Below are positions 1 to 8,025 of a DNA stretch of 64,000 bases, in pieces (position 1 is the first letter of the stretch; each line of letters starts with the position of its first letter). The notes beneath the pieces were generated by a model. It saw nothing but the letters and a program-made list of their open reading frames with translations, ran no database searches and had not been told where the DNA came from. The stretch comes from an uncultured Eubacteriales bacterium (GTDB lineage Bacteria; Bacillota; Clostridia; Christensenellales; Aristaeellaceae): positions 1 through 64,000 of the forward strand of contig CADAQF010000011.1 in NCBI GenBank assembly GCA_902790015.1. Direction: 5' to 3'. Both the position numbers and the translations under genes were made by a program.

Positions 1-1
1 T

Positions 2-591
2 ATGGTGCTGAAGCGGCACGGATGGCGGAAGGTGATGCCCCGGTCAAAGCATCCGAAGGCAGCGAACGAGGAGGCGTGCGATGCCTCAAAAAAATTAAAT
101 CTTATGTGCTGGAAACCAGAAAAAAGTGCGAGCCAAACTCAAGAGTCCGACTGATGTTCCAGGACGAGGCGGGGTTTGGACGGATCAACAAACCCAAGCG
201 CTGCTGGTGCAGCAGAAAGATACTTCCCTCTGTTCCGTGCCATCATATTCGGGAATATCGGTATGTCTATGGCGCGGTGGAGCCGATCACAGGAGACAAC
301 TTCTTTCTTGTAATGCCCTACTGCAACACAACCTGCATGAATTTGTTCCTGAGCGAATTATCGAAGGTTCCTGAAAACATAACGCTTCTGGGGATTCCGC
401 CGTACACACCGGAAATGAATCCCATAGAGCAGATTTGGAAACAGCTGCGCTCTATGGGATTCAGGAACGAAGTATTCAGCACGCTGAAGGATGTCGTTGT
501 GTGTTTGTGCGAAACCATTCGCAGATTGACTCCTGAAATGGTCAAAAACATCACTTGCAGGCAATGGATATATGATGCGTGTTTAATTTGA
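2..591 (+). pseudogene. IS630-family transposase relic, frameshifted and internally deleted
   Basis: DDE transposase of the IS630/Tc1 type, cut by the window edge. The N-terminal helix-turn-helix part is read from position 2 (MVLKRHGWRKVMPR...), while the catalytic part continues in the -1 frame and ends at 591. The two frames meet at an A7 run (88-94) that reads tcA AAA AAA in the first frame, the arrangement needed for -1 slippage. The first catalytic Asp lies in FQDEAGFG and the final Glu in PPYTPEMNPIEQIW. The usual block carrying the second Asp (family form VDGAGWH) is missing: FLSELSK (ending near 366) runs directly into VPENITLL. The copy should therefore be inactive whether or not frameshifting is programmed. 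Downstream lies only a hairpin and then the end of the opposite-strand gene. Confidence 0.85.
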
Positions 592-638
592 GATTAGTAT
601 GAGACAGCGCCGGGCTTCAAAGCAAGTGCATACGAATG

Positions 639-674
639 CCGGCGCTCCCATGCCTTCGGGAGCGCCGGTGTTTT
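639..674. terminator. terminator-like hairpin between convergent genes
   Basis: An 11-bp perfect stem (639-649 with 658-668) has an 8-nt loop and is followed on the plus strand by TGTTTT. It lies between the end of the transposase relic and the 3' end of the minus-strand glycosyltransferase. The minus side has no clear U-tract, so it better suits plus-strand transcripts. Confidence 0.55.
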
Positions 675-679
675 GATGG

Positions 680-3600
680 TCAGTAATACAGGTTCCCGAA
701 CCAGTTCATCGCGTCCAGCCAGGAGGTGCGGACCATGAGGCCGCTGGCGTAGGGGAAGAAGGCGATGAAAAGGGCGGCGGTCAGCAGGATATACAGGGCG
801 GTCAGCAGGAGCGCCCGGCGGTCGGCGCGTTGGGCGGCGGCCGGGACGGCGCTGCCCCGGGCGGCCGCTTTGGCGGAGGCCGCATAAACGCGCCAGTCCG
901 TCCAGTAATCCACGATCAGGCAGATGTCCAGGATGATGAAGGGGACAGAGGGGAAATAGTGGTAGATGTAGGTGCCGCGGGGCACCAGCATCCAGGGCAG
1001 GTACTGCGCGGCAAAGGCCAGGATCAGCACCAGGGGCCGGCTGTCCCGTCCGCCCTCGGGGCGGACGGGGCCGGGGGAAAGGGAAGGCCTTCCGGTCAGC
1101 AGCGGCAGCGCCTGCTGGGACAAAAGGGCGAACAGCGTAAGCAGCAGCGCCAGGAAGCCCACCCACCAGACGGCGGGGTTGCCGAAGGCCAGTATGGTGG
1201 AGGCGAAGCCCGCGGGCTCATAGCCGTCCGCCGCGTAATACATGGGAGTCGCGGAGAAGGGCCATTCATACCAGGGGGAATAGAAGGGATGATCCATCCC
1301 CAGGCCCGGCTGGGCGTGATAGCCCAGCATGCCGCCCATCTGCCCGTTGGTAAAATAGCTGCCCACGGCGGCCTCTATGACCTTTTTGACCGTCACGCCG
1401 CCGGAGGGAGCGAAATACGGGATATAGGAAAGATAGTAGATGAGCAGCGGCACGGCGACGAAGAAGACCAGGCAGGAAAGCAGCGTGGCCCACACGCGGG
1501 GCACGCCCCTTTCCGCCATCGCGGTCAGGCGCTCGGGCGAAACGTCCGGGGCGGGCTGCTGCGCGGCTTCGTCCGTCTCTTCTGAAGCCTGCGCCTTCAG
1601 CCGGGCCCTGGCGCGGGCGGACAGGCGCAGCCGGCGGAAGATCCCGACAAAGAAGATCACGGCCAGGCCGACGCCCGCGTAGCAGCCGGTCCACTTGCTG
1701 GCCACGGCCAGCCCCATGAACAGGCCCGACAGGAAAAGCGGCAGGAGCGTGCGGCGGAAGGAACGGTCAAAGAAGTCCGACCAGAACCAGCGGAACATGA
1801 AATAGTACGACCAGATGATGAACAGCACCACGAAGGAATCGATGGTGGCCAGGCGGGTCTGGGTGTAGTGCAGGGTGTCCAGCGCCATCAAAAGCAGGGC
1901 CAGCACGGCGAAGCGGCGCTTTTTGAAAAGCAGCCTGCCCAGCAGGTACATTCCCGGCAGCATCAATACGCCGCACAGCGCCCCGGCAAAACGCCAGCCG
2001 AACGGCGTCATCCCGAACAGGGCCACGCAGAAGCTCATCAGCACCTTGCCCAGGGGCGGGTGGGTGGTCTCGTAAGGATACAGGCCGGTCAGGTGCTCGT
2101 AGGCCGTGCGGGCGTGGTATATCTCGTCAAAATACATGGAATTGAACCAGCCCGGCTCGCCCTGGAGGGTATCCTGCTCATCGATCAGGGCGGAAACGTC
2201 CTCCCCCGCGGAGCTTTCGGCGGACAGGACGGGAAGGACGTTCCCCCCGGCGTCCCGGAAAAGCACCTCGTACAGGTTAAGCCCCGGCCGGCTCACGATG
2301 CGTACATAGCGGCCGGAGAGGGAATTGTTGTCCTTTCCCTTCCAGGAACGGACGTAATACCACTGGAAGAGGTTGCCGATGTCCATATTGCATTCAAGCG
2401 CGTCGGACCAGACGGCCCCGTCCTCGCTGGTCTGCACGGTGAACTCCCGGTCGTACTGGTGAACGCCGCCTATGTACAGCATCCGGAAATCGTCATGGTT
2501 TTCTCCCAGGTCGAAGGTGACGGTTTCGTCCACCGCGGTGAACATATAACCGGTCTGCGGGGAGGTGAAGGAGCCCAGATGCCAGAACGCCAGCACCGCG
2601 TAAGCCGCCGTCAGCGAAAGAAGGATGATCCAGTCCCTTCTGTCCATCCGGTGGGTGGAAAGCCAGTTCTCCTCCTCGCAGGCGAGGGAATCGTCCCCGG
2701 CGCGGGGAGCGCTGTCGGCCTCTGCGCCGGCCGTACGGGGCAGGCGCAGGCGCAGGGGGCGCGCGGCGCCGTCGGCCCGGCGCAAAAGCAGATACAGGCT
2801 TAAACCCGCTGCCAGCACGGCGGATACGGCGGCGGCGTACTCAAGCAGGGCCATATCGCTGGCGATGGCGAACTGAGGGGCGCTCAGATGGCCGGAGGCC
2901 CCGCCGATGCGCGCGTTGCGGGAAAGGACGCACCCGGCGTTGAGGAAGGAGGACAGGCTGGAAAGGCCCAGCGCGGCCAGCACGCGGTCGTCCTTTTCAA
3001 TGAACCAGGCCAGGATGAACAGCGGCAGGGCGGCGAACAGATAGCGCTCGTGCATCATCCCGCCCAGGCAGAACAAAAGGGTCAGCAGCCCCGCGCCGTA
3101 CAGGGGCAGATGCTTTAGCGCCCCGGAAAGGATAAAGGCGGCCAGGGTCAAAAGCACCAGGAAAACGATCAGTATCGTGGAATAGGCCGAATAGCTGAAG
3201 GGGAATAGGGCGGTGAGCATGAGCAGGGCGGCAAAGCCCGCCGTGATCAGGCACAGGATCGCCGCTTTGGGGCTGGTTTTGCGGCAGCGCAGCCACGCGG
3301 GCAGGGCCGGTATGGCCAGCAGCAGGCCCGCCAGCAGCGGGAACAGGAAGGAGGCGGTGCTGGCCGTGTCCACCCAGTTGTCGCCGATCAGGAAATAGAG
3401 GTTGCAGGCGTTCACGGTGGCGTAGGCGTAATAGCCCATCGTGCGCCGGTACAGCGCGATCAGCCAGCCGAAGGGCTGGGAGCCCTTGAACGGCCAGATG
3501 ATCAGCGCGGCCAGGACGAGAGATGCGGCGGCGCCGATCAGGAAGGAGCGCAGGCCTTTGGCCAAAAGCGCTTTATCCTTATGGGCGCGCAGGTACCAGA

Positions 3601-4933
3601 CCGCCAGCGCGGCCAGTCCCAGCGGGCCGAACATGAGCGCCTGGGGCTTGATCAGCACCGCCAGCACGTAAGAAGGAAGCGCGACAGCCCAGCGTGCCCT
3701 GATGCCGAAAAGCACCGTGACCAGCAGGAACAGCATCATCACCCCGTCCGACTGGCCCCAGCCTGCGCCGGTCAGCAGTACCATGGGGTTGAGCAGATAC
3801 AGGATCCCCGGCACCAGCGCGGCGAGCGGCCACCGGCGGCTTTTTATGGACGCCCCGGATCTGCGCACGCAGCAGGCAGTCAAAAGCCCGGCGCCCAGCA
3901 GGTCCGCCAGGATGGGCGGCAGCTTGATCAGCGTTTCGCTGGCCGAACCGCCGAACCAATGGGCGATCCGGGCGAACGCGCCCAGCAGCAGGATGTAGCC
4001 GGGCGGATAATCGCAAAAGCCCGCCTGGGTGTAAAAGCCGGAAGGACCGAAGGAAAGCAGGTTTTCGGCCCAGGCCTGGAAATCGCCCACGTCGACATCG
4101 TAGCCGTGTACGGAAACGGCCAGGATCAGCCTGAGTACCAGCGCGCCGATAAACAGCGGCAGGCAGAAGGCCCAGACGCTGACCTGCCGGCGGCTTTGGC
4201 CGTGAACGGCGGCGGCCGCGAGCAGCGCTGCATACAGCGCGCCGAACAGGACAAGCGCCAGGGAAGGCAGCAGCGCGCCCGCCGGCCGGGAGTCTCCCTC
4301 CGTGTCGGGCGCGGAGGCGGCCTCATCGTACCACCGGGCGGCGGAATACCCCTCGGGCACGGTTTCCACCCGGGTCAGGGAAAGCTGGTCAAACCAGGCG
4401 TCTCCCACGGCCTCCCCCGAATATCCGCCCAGGCGGGCGTACAGGGTCACCTCGGTCTGCTTGGGCCCGGTGCGGCCGTAAAAAAACATCTGTTCCCAGT
4501 CCCCGCGGGTGTCGTACAGCGGCTCGGAAAAGGCGTACACGCCGCTGACGGACAGGTTGGCCCCCAGGCCCTCTTTGCAGTCCGCCCGGATATAGCCGGA
4601 CAGGCAGTACAGGCTGTCCGGTTCCACGGATACGTCCATCGCGAAGCGGGCGTCGTTGCCGATCTTGTTGGAAATGTGGCCGCAGACGCCGCCGCTTCGG
4701 CCCTCCTCAAAGGAAAACGTGGTGTATTCCGGGCGGAACACGTAGGCGTCCTCGTACCAGCGGCCGTCCCCATCGGAAAGCAGGGTGAAGTCCGTCTCGC
4801 TCAGCAGGTTCACGCCGATGGGCGAGGAGCCCCTGGGAGCGGAGCGGCCGAAAATGAGCCACAGGGCAACGCCCAGGATAAGCAGAGCGGCCGCGATAAC
4901 GACGGCCAGGCGTTTGGTCTTGTTGTTAATCAT
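680..4933 (-). CDS. Two-module GT-C glycosyltransferase (GT39/PMT-like C-terminal half)
   Basis: This 1417-residue polytopic membrane protein probably transfers a sugar from a lipid-phosphate donor outside the membrane. In order it shows an N-terminal membrane anchor (about residues 8-30), an extracytoplasmic beta-rich domain (about 35-200), a first multi-spanning GT-C module with the luminal DVDVGDFQAW and DYPPGY motifs, a discoidin-like domain (DETVTFDLG...), and a second multi-spanning module typical of PMT/GT39 (YFDEIYHARTAYEHL, THPPLGK, then GTYIYHYFPSVPF). PMT-type enzymes alone are about 500-700 residues, so this is a fusion of two transferase modules. The start at MINNKTKR is chosen because GGAAGAAG precedes it and the membrane anchor follows; an upstream in-frame ATG lacks a good site. 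The acceptor (protein or cell-wall glycan) cannot be told from sequence. Confidence 0.85.
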   Translation of the reverse strand: MINNKTKRLAVVIAAALLILGVALWLIFGRSAPRGSSPIGVNLLSETDFTLLSDGDGRWYEDAYVFRPEYTTFSFEEGRSGGVCGHISNKIGNDARFAMDVSVEPDSLYCLSGYIRADCKEGLGANLSVSGVYAFSEPLYDTRGDWEQMFFYGRTGPKQTEVTLYARLGGYSGEAVGDAWFDQLSLTRVETVPEGYSAARWYDEAASAPDTEGDSRPAGALLPSLALVLFGALYAALLAAAAVHGQSRRQVSVWAFCLPLFIGALVLRLILAVSVHGYDVDVGDFQAWAENLLSFGPSGFYTQAGFCDYPPGYILLLGAFARIAHWFGGSASETLIKLPPILADLLGAGLLTACCVRRSGASIKSRRWPLAALVPGILYLLNPMVLLTGAGWGQSDGVMMLFLLVTVLFGIRARWAVALPSYVLAVLIKPQALMFGPLGLAALAVWYLRAHKDKALLAKGLRSFLIGAAASLVLAALIIWPFKGSQPFGWLIALYRRTMGYYAYATVNACNLYFLIGDNWVDTASTASFLFPLLAGLLLAIPALPAWLRCRKTSPKAAILCLITAGFAALLMLTALFPFSYSAYSTILIVFLVLLTLAAFILSGALKHLPLYGAGLLTLLFCLGGMMHERYLFAALPLFILAWFIEKDDRVLAALGLSSLSSFLNAGCVLSRNARIGGASGHLSAPQFAIASDMALLEYAAAVSAVLAAGLSLYLLLRRADGAARPLRLRLPRTAGAEADSAPRAGDDSLACEEENWLSTHRMDRRDWIILLSLTAAYAVLAFWHLGSFTSPQTGYMFTAVDETVTFDLGENHDDFRMLYIGGVHQYDREFTVQTSEDGAVWSDALECNMDIGNLFQWYYVRSWKGKDNNSLSGRYVRIVSRPGLNLYEVLFRDAGGNVLPVLSAESSAGEDVSALIDEQDTLQGEPGWFNSMYFDEIYHARTAYEHLTGLYPYETTHPPLGKVLMSFCVALFGMTPFGWRFAGALCGVLMLPGMYLLGRLLFKKRRFAVLALLLMALDTLHYTQTRLATIDSFVVLFIIWSYYFMFRWFWSDFFDRSFRRTLLPLFLSGLFMGLAVASKWTGCYAGVGLAVIFFVGIFRRLRLSARARARLKAQASEETDEAAQQPAPDVSPERLTAMAERGVPRVWATLLSCLVFFVAVPLLIYYLSYIPYFAPSGGVTVKKVIEAAVGSYFTNGQMGGMLGYHAQPGLGMDHPFYSPWYEWPFSATPMYYAADGYEPAGFASTILAFGNPAVWWVGFLALLLTLFALLSQQALPLLTGRPSLSPGPVRPEGGRDSRPLVLILAFAAQYLPWMLVPRGTYIYHYFPSVPFIILDICLIVDYWTDWRVYAASAKAAARGSAVPAAAQRADRRALLLTALYILLTAALFIAFFPYASGLMVRTSWLDAMNWFGNLYY

Positions 4934-4970
4934 GCTGCTTCTTCCAGATTTCGTAAGGTTGAAAAACGGA

Positions 4971-5291
4971 TCAGAAAGCGCCGCGGATATAGCGGAAGCC
5001 CGCGTCGCTGTGCTCCAGTATGTCAAAGCGGATCCGGGTATCGCCGGATTCCCGCATCCAGCTTTCGGCGGCCTTTTTAAGGCGGCTTCGCTTGACCTGG
5101 TTCACCCGCAGGGCGCCTTCGCCCAGGCGCGGGGCGTTTTTGACCTCGATCAGGGCGGTCACGTCCCCTTCCCGGGCGATCAGGTCGATCTCCCCGCCGG
5201 ACACGCGGTAGCGGGTGCGGATGACCCGCACGCCCTGGCGCTTTAAAAACCGGACGGCGGCCAGCTCCGCCCAGACGCCGGAAAGGTTCAT
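4971..5291 (-). CDS. YraN/UPF0102 family nuclease-like protein
   Basis: A 106-residue member of the YraN (UPF0102) family, which has a restriction-endonuclease-like fold and is commonly found beside rnhB. The motif GGEIDLIAREGDVTALIEVKN carries the E-x-D...E-x-K residues of that fold. It is slightly shorter than the usual 115-125 residues. The start ATG overlaps the rnhB stop codon (ATGA), so the two are translationally coupled. Its cellular role is not established in the family; links to DNA repair or recombination are only suggested. Confidence 0.88.
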   Translation of the reverse strand: MNLSGVWAELAAVRFLKRQGVRVIRTRYRVSGGEIDLIAREGDVTALIEVKNAPRLGEGALRVNQVKRSRLKKAAESWMRESGDTRIRFDILEHSDAGFRYIRGAF

Positions 5292-5911
5292 AGCGCCTCC
5301 GTGAAATGGGTGATAAAGCTGCGCCGGTGGGCGGGGCAGGGGCCGAGGCGGCGCAGGGCGTCGATATGCTCCCTGGTGCCGTAGCCCTTGTTGCGGGCAA
5401 AGCCGTAGGCGGGGTACAGCCGGTCCCATTCGGCCATCTGCCTGTCCCGCGTGACCTTGGCCACGATGCTGGCGGCGGCGATGGAATAGCACAGCGCGTC
5501 CCCGTGAACGATGCCGATCTCGCGGCCGTCAAGCCCCAGGCCTTCCAGCGCATCTATCAGGAACAGCTCCGCCGGCACCTGCGCGGCGGCGCGGCGCATG
5601 GCGTTCTTGGTGGCGTTGAGTATATTGATCTCGTCGATTTCCTGTGGAGAGGCTTCACCCACGCCGATATACAGGGCGGTGCGCTGAATCTGCTCAAAAA
5701 CTTCCTCGCGGCGCTTTTCGGAAAGCTTCTTGCTGTCGTCCACCCAGTAAAGCAGGGGTTCTTTGGGCATCACCACGCAGGCGGCGACCACGCTGCCCAT
5801 CAGCGGGCCGCGGCCGGCCTCGTCCATGCCGGCGAACACGATGCCCTTTTCCCAGTAGGGCAGGTCGGTCTGTATCAGTTCAAGCAGGCGGTCTTCACGG
5901 GTTTTTCGCAT
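5288..5911 (-). CDS. rnhB: Ribonuclease HII
   Basis: Cytoplasmic endonuclease that cuts the RNA strand of RNA-DNA hybrids and removes misincorporated ribonucleotides. The 207-residue length is normal. The N-terminal GMDEAGRGPLMGSVVAA (Asp30, Glu31) is the classic HII active-site signature, and the later LIDAL and HGDALCYSIAAASIVAKVTRD segments supply the remaining acidic residues. It sits 12 bp after rbgA and overlaps the yraN-like gene by 4 bp, forming the rbgA-rnhB-yraN order widespread in Bacillota. Confidence 0.96.
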   Translation of the reverse strand: MRKTREDRLLELIQTDLPYWEKGIVFAGMDEAGRGPLMGSVVAACVVMPKEPLLYWVDDSKKLSEKRREEVFEQIQRTALYIGVGEASPQEIDEINILNATKNAMRRAAAQVPAELFLIDALEGLGLDGREIGIVHGDALCYSIAAASIVAKVTRDRQMAEWDRLYPAYGFARNKGYGTREHIDALRRLGPCPAHRRSFITHFTEAL

Positions 5912-5923
5912 CGGACGCCTCCT

Positions 5924-6796
5924 TCAAGTTCGCTGGGGGAAGGGCACGGGGGCCTTTTCCAGGGTGATGCGGCCCAGCTTCCCGGCGCGGAATTCGTCCA
6001 GCACGACGCGGCAGCCGCGCTCCTCGTCTGCCTCGTTGCCCCGCAGAAGGAAGCCGCGGCCGCGGCATACAGCCTCCAGCAGTTCCGCGCCGCGTAAGCT
6101 GGCGTCGTTTACGCGGAAGCGCTCCATCACGGCGTCGGGCTTGGCTTCCATCATGTCGTCCAGCAGATGGAGCGCCAGGTCATAAACGTCCTGCACGTCG
6201 TCGCGGATGGCGGCGATGTAGCTCAGGCGCAGCGCAGCCTGCTGGTCGTCCAGCCGGGGCCATAAAAGGCCGGGGGAATCCATCAGCTCCAGATAGGGGT
6301 TTACCTTCACCCACTGATTGGAGCGGGTGACGCCGGGGCGGTCGCTGACGCGGGCCACGGCGCTGCCGTTCAGCCGGTTGATCAGGCTGGACTTGCCCAC
6401 ATTGGGCACGCCTACCACCATCACGCGGACGGTCTTGCTGATGCCGCGGCTCTGGGCCTGGCGCACCTTGGCCTCCGCCTTGTCGGTGATGAGGCGCATC
6501 ACCTGCTTGTACTGGCGGTTTACGTCGATGCCGGCGCAGGTGACGCCCAGGGAGCGGAAGTAGGCAAGCCACCGCTCGGTCTCTTTTTCGTCCGCCAGGT
6601 CGCTTTTCTGCAGGATCAGGATATGCTCCCGGTTCTGAATAAGACGGATCAGGTCCGGGTTGCGGCTGGCGCGGGGAAGCCGGGCGTCGCACAGCTCCAC
6701 CACGACGTCCGCCCGGGAGATCTGCTCGCTCAAAAGCCTCCTGGCCTTGGCCATGTGTCCCGGATACCAGTTGATTTTGTTTCTGCCTTCGCTCAT
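5924..6796 (-). CDS. rbgA: Ribosome biogenesis GTPase YlqF/RbgA
   Basis: A circularly permuted GTPase of 290 residues needed for late assembly of the 50S subunit. The permuted order is visible: WYPGHMAKA at the N-terminus, then G4 (LQKSDLAD), G1 (GVPNVGKSSLIN) and G3 (DSPGLLWPRL), followed by the helical C-terminal RNA-binding domain. First gene of the rbgA-rnhB-yraN group on the minus strand. A possible promoter lies just upstream (TATGAT -10 near 6850) but the -35 is weak. Confidence 0.95.
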   Translation of the reverse strand: MSEGRNKINWYPGHMAKARRLLSEQISRADVVVELCDARLPRASRNPDLIRLIQNREHILILQKSDLADEKETERWLAYFRSLGVTCAGIDVNRQYKQVMRLITDKAEAKVRQAQSRGISKTVRVMVVGVPNVGKSSLINRLNGSAVARVSDRPGVTRSNQWVKVNPYLELMDSPGLLWPRLDDQQAALRLSYIAAIRDDVQDVYDLALHLLDDMMEAKPDAVMERFRVNDASLRGAELLEAVCRGRGFLLRGNEADEERGCRVVLDEFRAGKLGRITLEKAPVPFPQRT

Positions 6797-6892
6797 GCCG
6801 CCCCTCCCGGTACATCCAGTCTTACAGGTATTATTTCAGAACTATCATATCATGAAACAAAGAAAATGAAAAGGAAAGCAAAGTAAAAAATC

Positions 6893-7010
6893 AGGGGCTC
6901 ACGCAGGAATGCGTGAGCCTGGGACGGGGACTTGCAGCCAGGCCTTCCGGCCCGTTCGGGTGCCTGCGGCATCCGCCGACTGAATCGGCGGACTTTGGGA
7001 TGCCGTGACG
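6893..7010. repeat. Modular palindromic intergenic repeat, copy 1
   Basis: Within the 311-bp gap between rbgA and the next minus-strand gene. It begins with an inverted repeat GCTCACGCA/TGCGTGAGC, then a stretch (GGGACGGGGACTTGCAGCCAGG) nearly identical to one at about 23070-23093. It ends with an outer stem GGCATCC...GGGATGCC enclosing a CCGCCGA/TCGGCGG hairpin and followed by GTGACGA. The same inner hairpin and GTGACGA flank recur at 16875-16952. The rest of the gap holds no gene. Confidence 0.7.
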
Positions 7011-7107
7011 AAAAGAACAGAGAGCCGCTTCACTTTTCAACTATTATCATAATTTTATGTTCTTTCACCGATGGTTCAATCGTTCGTATGCTCTGGTAAA
7101 AAACCTG

Positions 7108-7926
7108 TCAGAGTGCCTTCCTGGGGCAGTTTTTGACGCACTCCATGCACAGGATGCATTCGGTGCCGTTTTCCCTTTTTCGCGAATTATCGGTGACGTC
7201 CACGTCCATGGGGCAGACGCGCCTGCACTTGCCGCAGGAAACGCATTTTTCCCTGTCACAGGTGACGCGCATCAGGGAATAATAGCTCATGGGCTTTAAG
7301 AACACCGTGATGGGGCACAGGTATTTGCAGAAGGCCCGGTTGTCCCTGAAGGCGAAGGCCAGCGCGATGCCGGCGGCATAATAGAGGACGTTGCCGATGA
7401 TGAACGCCCAGAACATGATATCCTCAAGATGGGCGACGTGAAACACGAACAGCGCGCCCACGAACAAAAGCGAGCAGGCGAACGTGATATAGCGGATCCA
7501 GCCGAGCTTTTTGCGGGGGCCGGCCGGCGTTTTATAGGGCAGGAAGTCCAGCACCATGGCCGTCCAGCAGGCGTAGCCGCACCATCCCCGGCCGAAGATG
7601 AGGGGCCCGAATATCTTGGCCACGGCGTAATGGATGGTGGCGGCCTCGAACACGCCGGTAAACAGATAGTACCAGAAGCCCTCGATCTGCATGTTTTCCC
7701 GCCTGACCAGGCCCAGATACACCAGCATATACAGGCCTACCAGCAGCTGCACGACGCGCCGGGCATGCTTATAACGCCTGATGTACAGGAACATGCCCAG
7801 CGAGATGGACAGGCCGATGTAGCTGAAGTTGAACAGATAGAAAATGTTGTTTTTGCTCAGCCACAGCGAAGCGGCGACGGCTTCAAAAATGATCAGGATC
7901 AGCACAGGCGGCGCGTATTTCTTCAT
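7108..7926 (-). CDS. Membrane-bound 4Fe-4S protein, NapH/polyferredoxin type
   Basis: A 272-residue membrane protein with about five transmembrane segments and two C-terminal [4Fe-4S] ferredoxin motifs (CDREKCVSCGKCRRVCP and CILCMECVKNCP). It also has the paired cysteine motifs CGYAC and CKYLCP near membrane ends, typical of the NapH/MauN/RnfB-like electron carriers. It probably passes electrons between a membrane donor and cytosolic ferredoxin. It follows the PFOR gene on the same strand, but a strong hairpin lies between them, so co-transcription is uncertain. The physiological partner cannot be read from sequence. Confidence 0.85.
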   Translation of the reverse strand: MKKYAPPVLILIIFEAVAASLWLSKNNIFYLFNFSYIGLSISLGMFLYIRRYKHARRVVQLLVGLYMLVYLGLVRRENMQIEGFWYYLFTGVFEAATIHYAVAKIFGPLIFGRGWCGYACWTAMVLDFLPYKTPAGPRKKLGWIRYITFACSLLFVGALFVFHVAHLEDIMFWAFIIGNVLYYAAGIALAFAFRDNRAFCKYLCPITVFLKPMSYYSLMRVTCDREKCVSCGKCRRVCPMDVDVTDNSRKRENGTECILCMECVKNCPRKAL

Positions 7927-7961
7927 GGAGCGGGTTCCTCCCAGTTTCGTATATCAGTATT

Positions 7962-8014
7962 AAGGAAAATAACAGGCGCAGCGCCGAGGGATGAAGTATC
8001 CTCCGCGCTGCGCC
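7962..8014 (-). terminator. Rho-independent terminator after PFOR
   Basis: A 10-bp perfect stem (7975-7984 with 8005-8014) is extended inward by GGAGGA/TCCCTC pairing. On the minus strand it is followed by TGTTATTTTCC. It ends the PFOR transcript 12-60 bp beyond its stop. Confidence 0.8.
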
Positions 8015-8025
8015 GGAAAGGGCCG

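Noticed and set aside
3581-5080. 499-codon plus-strand open frame opposite the glycosyltransferase gene
   Set aside because: High-GC antisense frame: Gly/Arg/Gln/His-rich, with no ribosome binding site or recognisable domain, and it covers the conserved transferase on the other strand.
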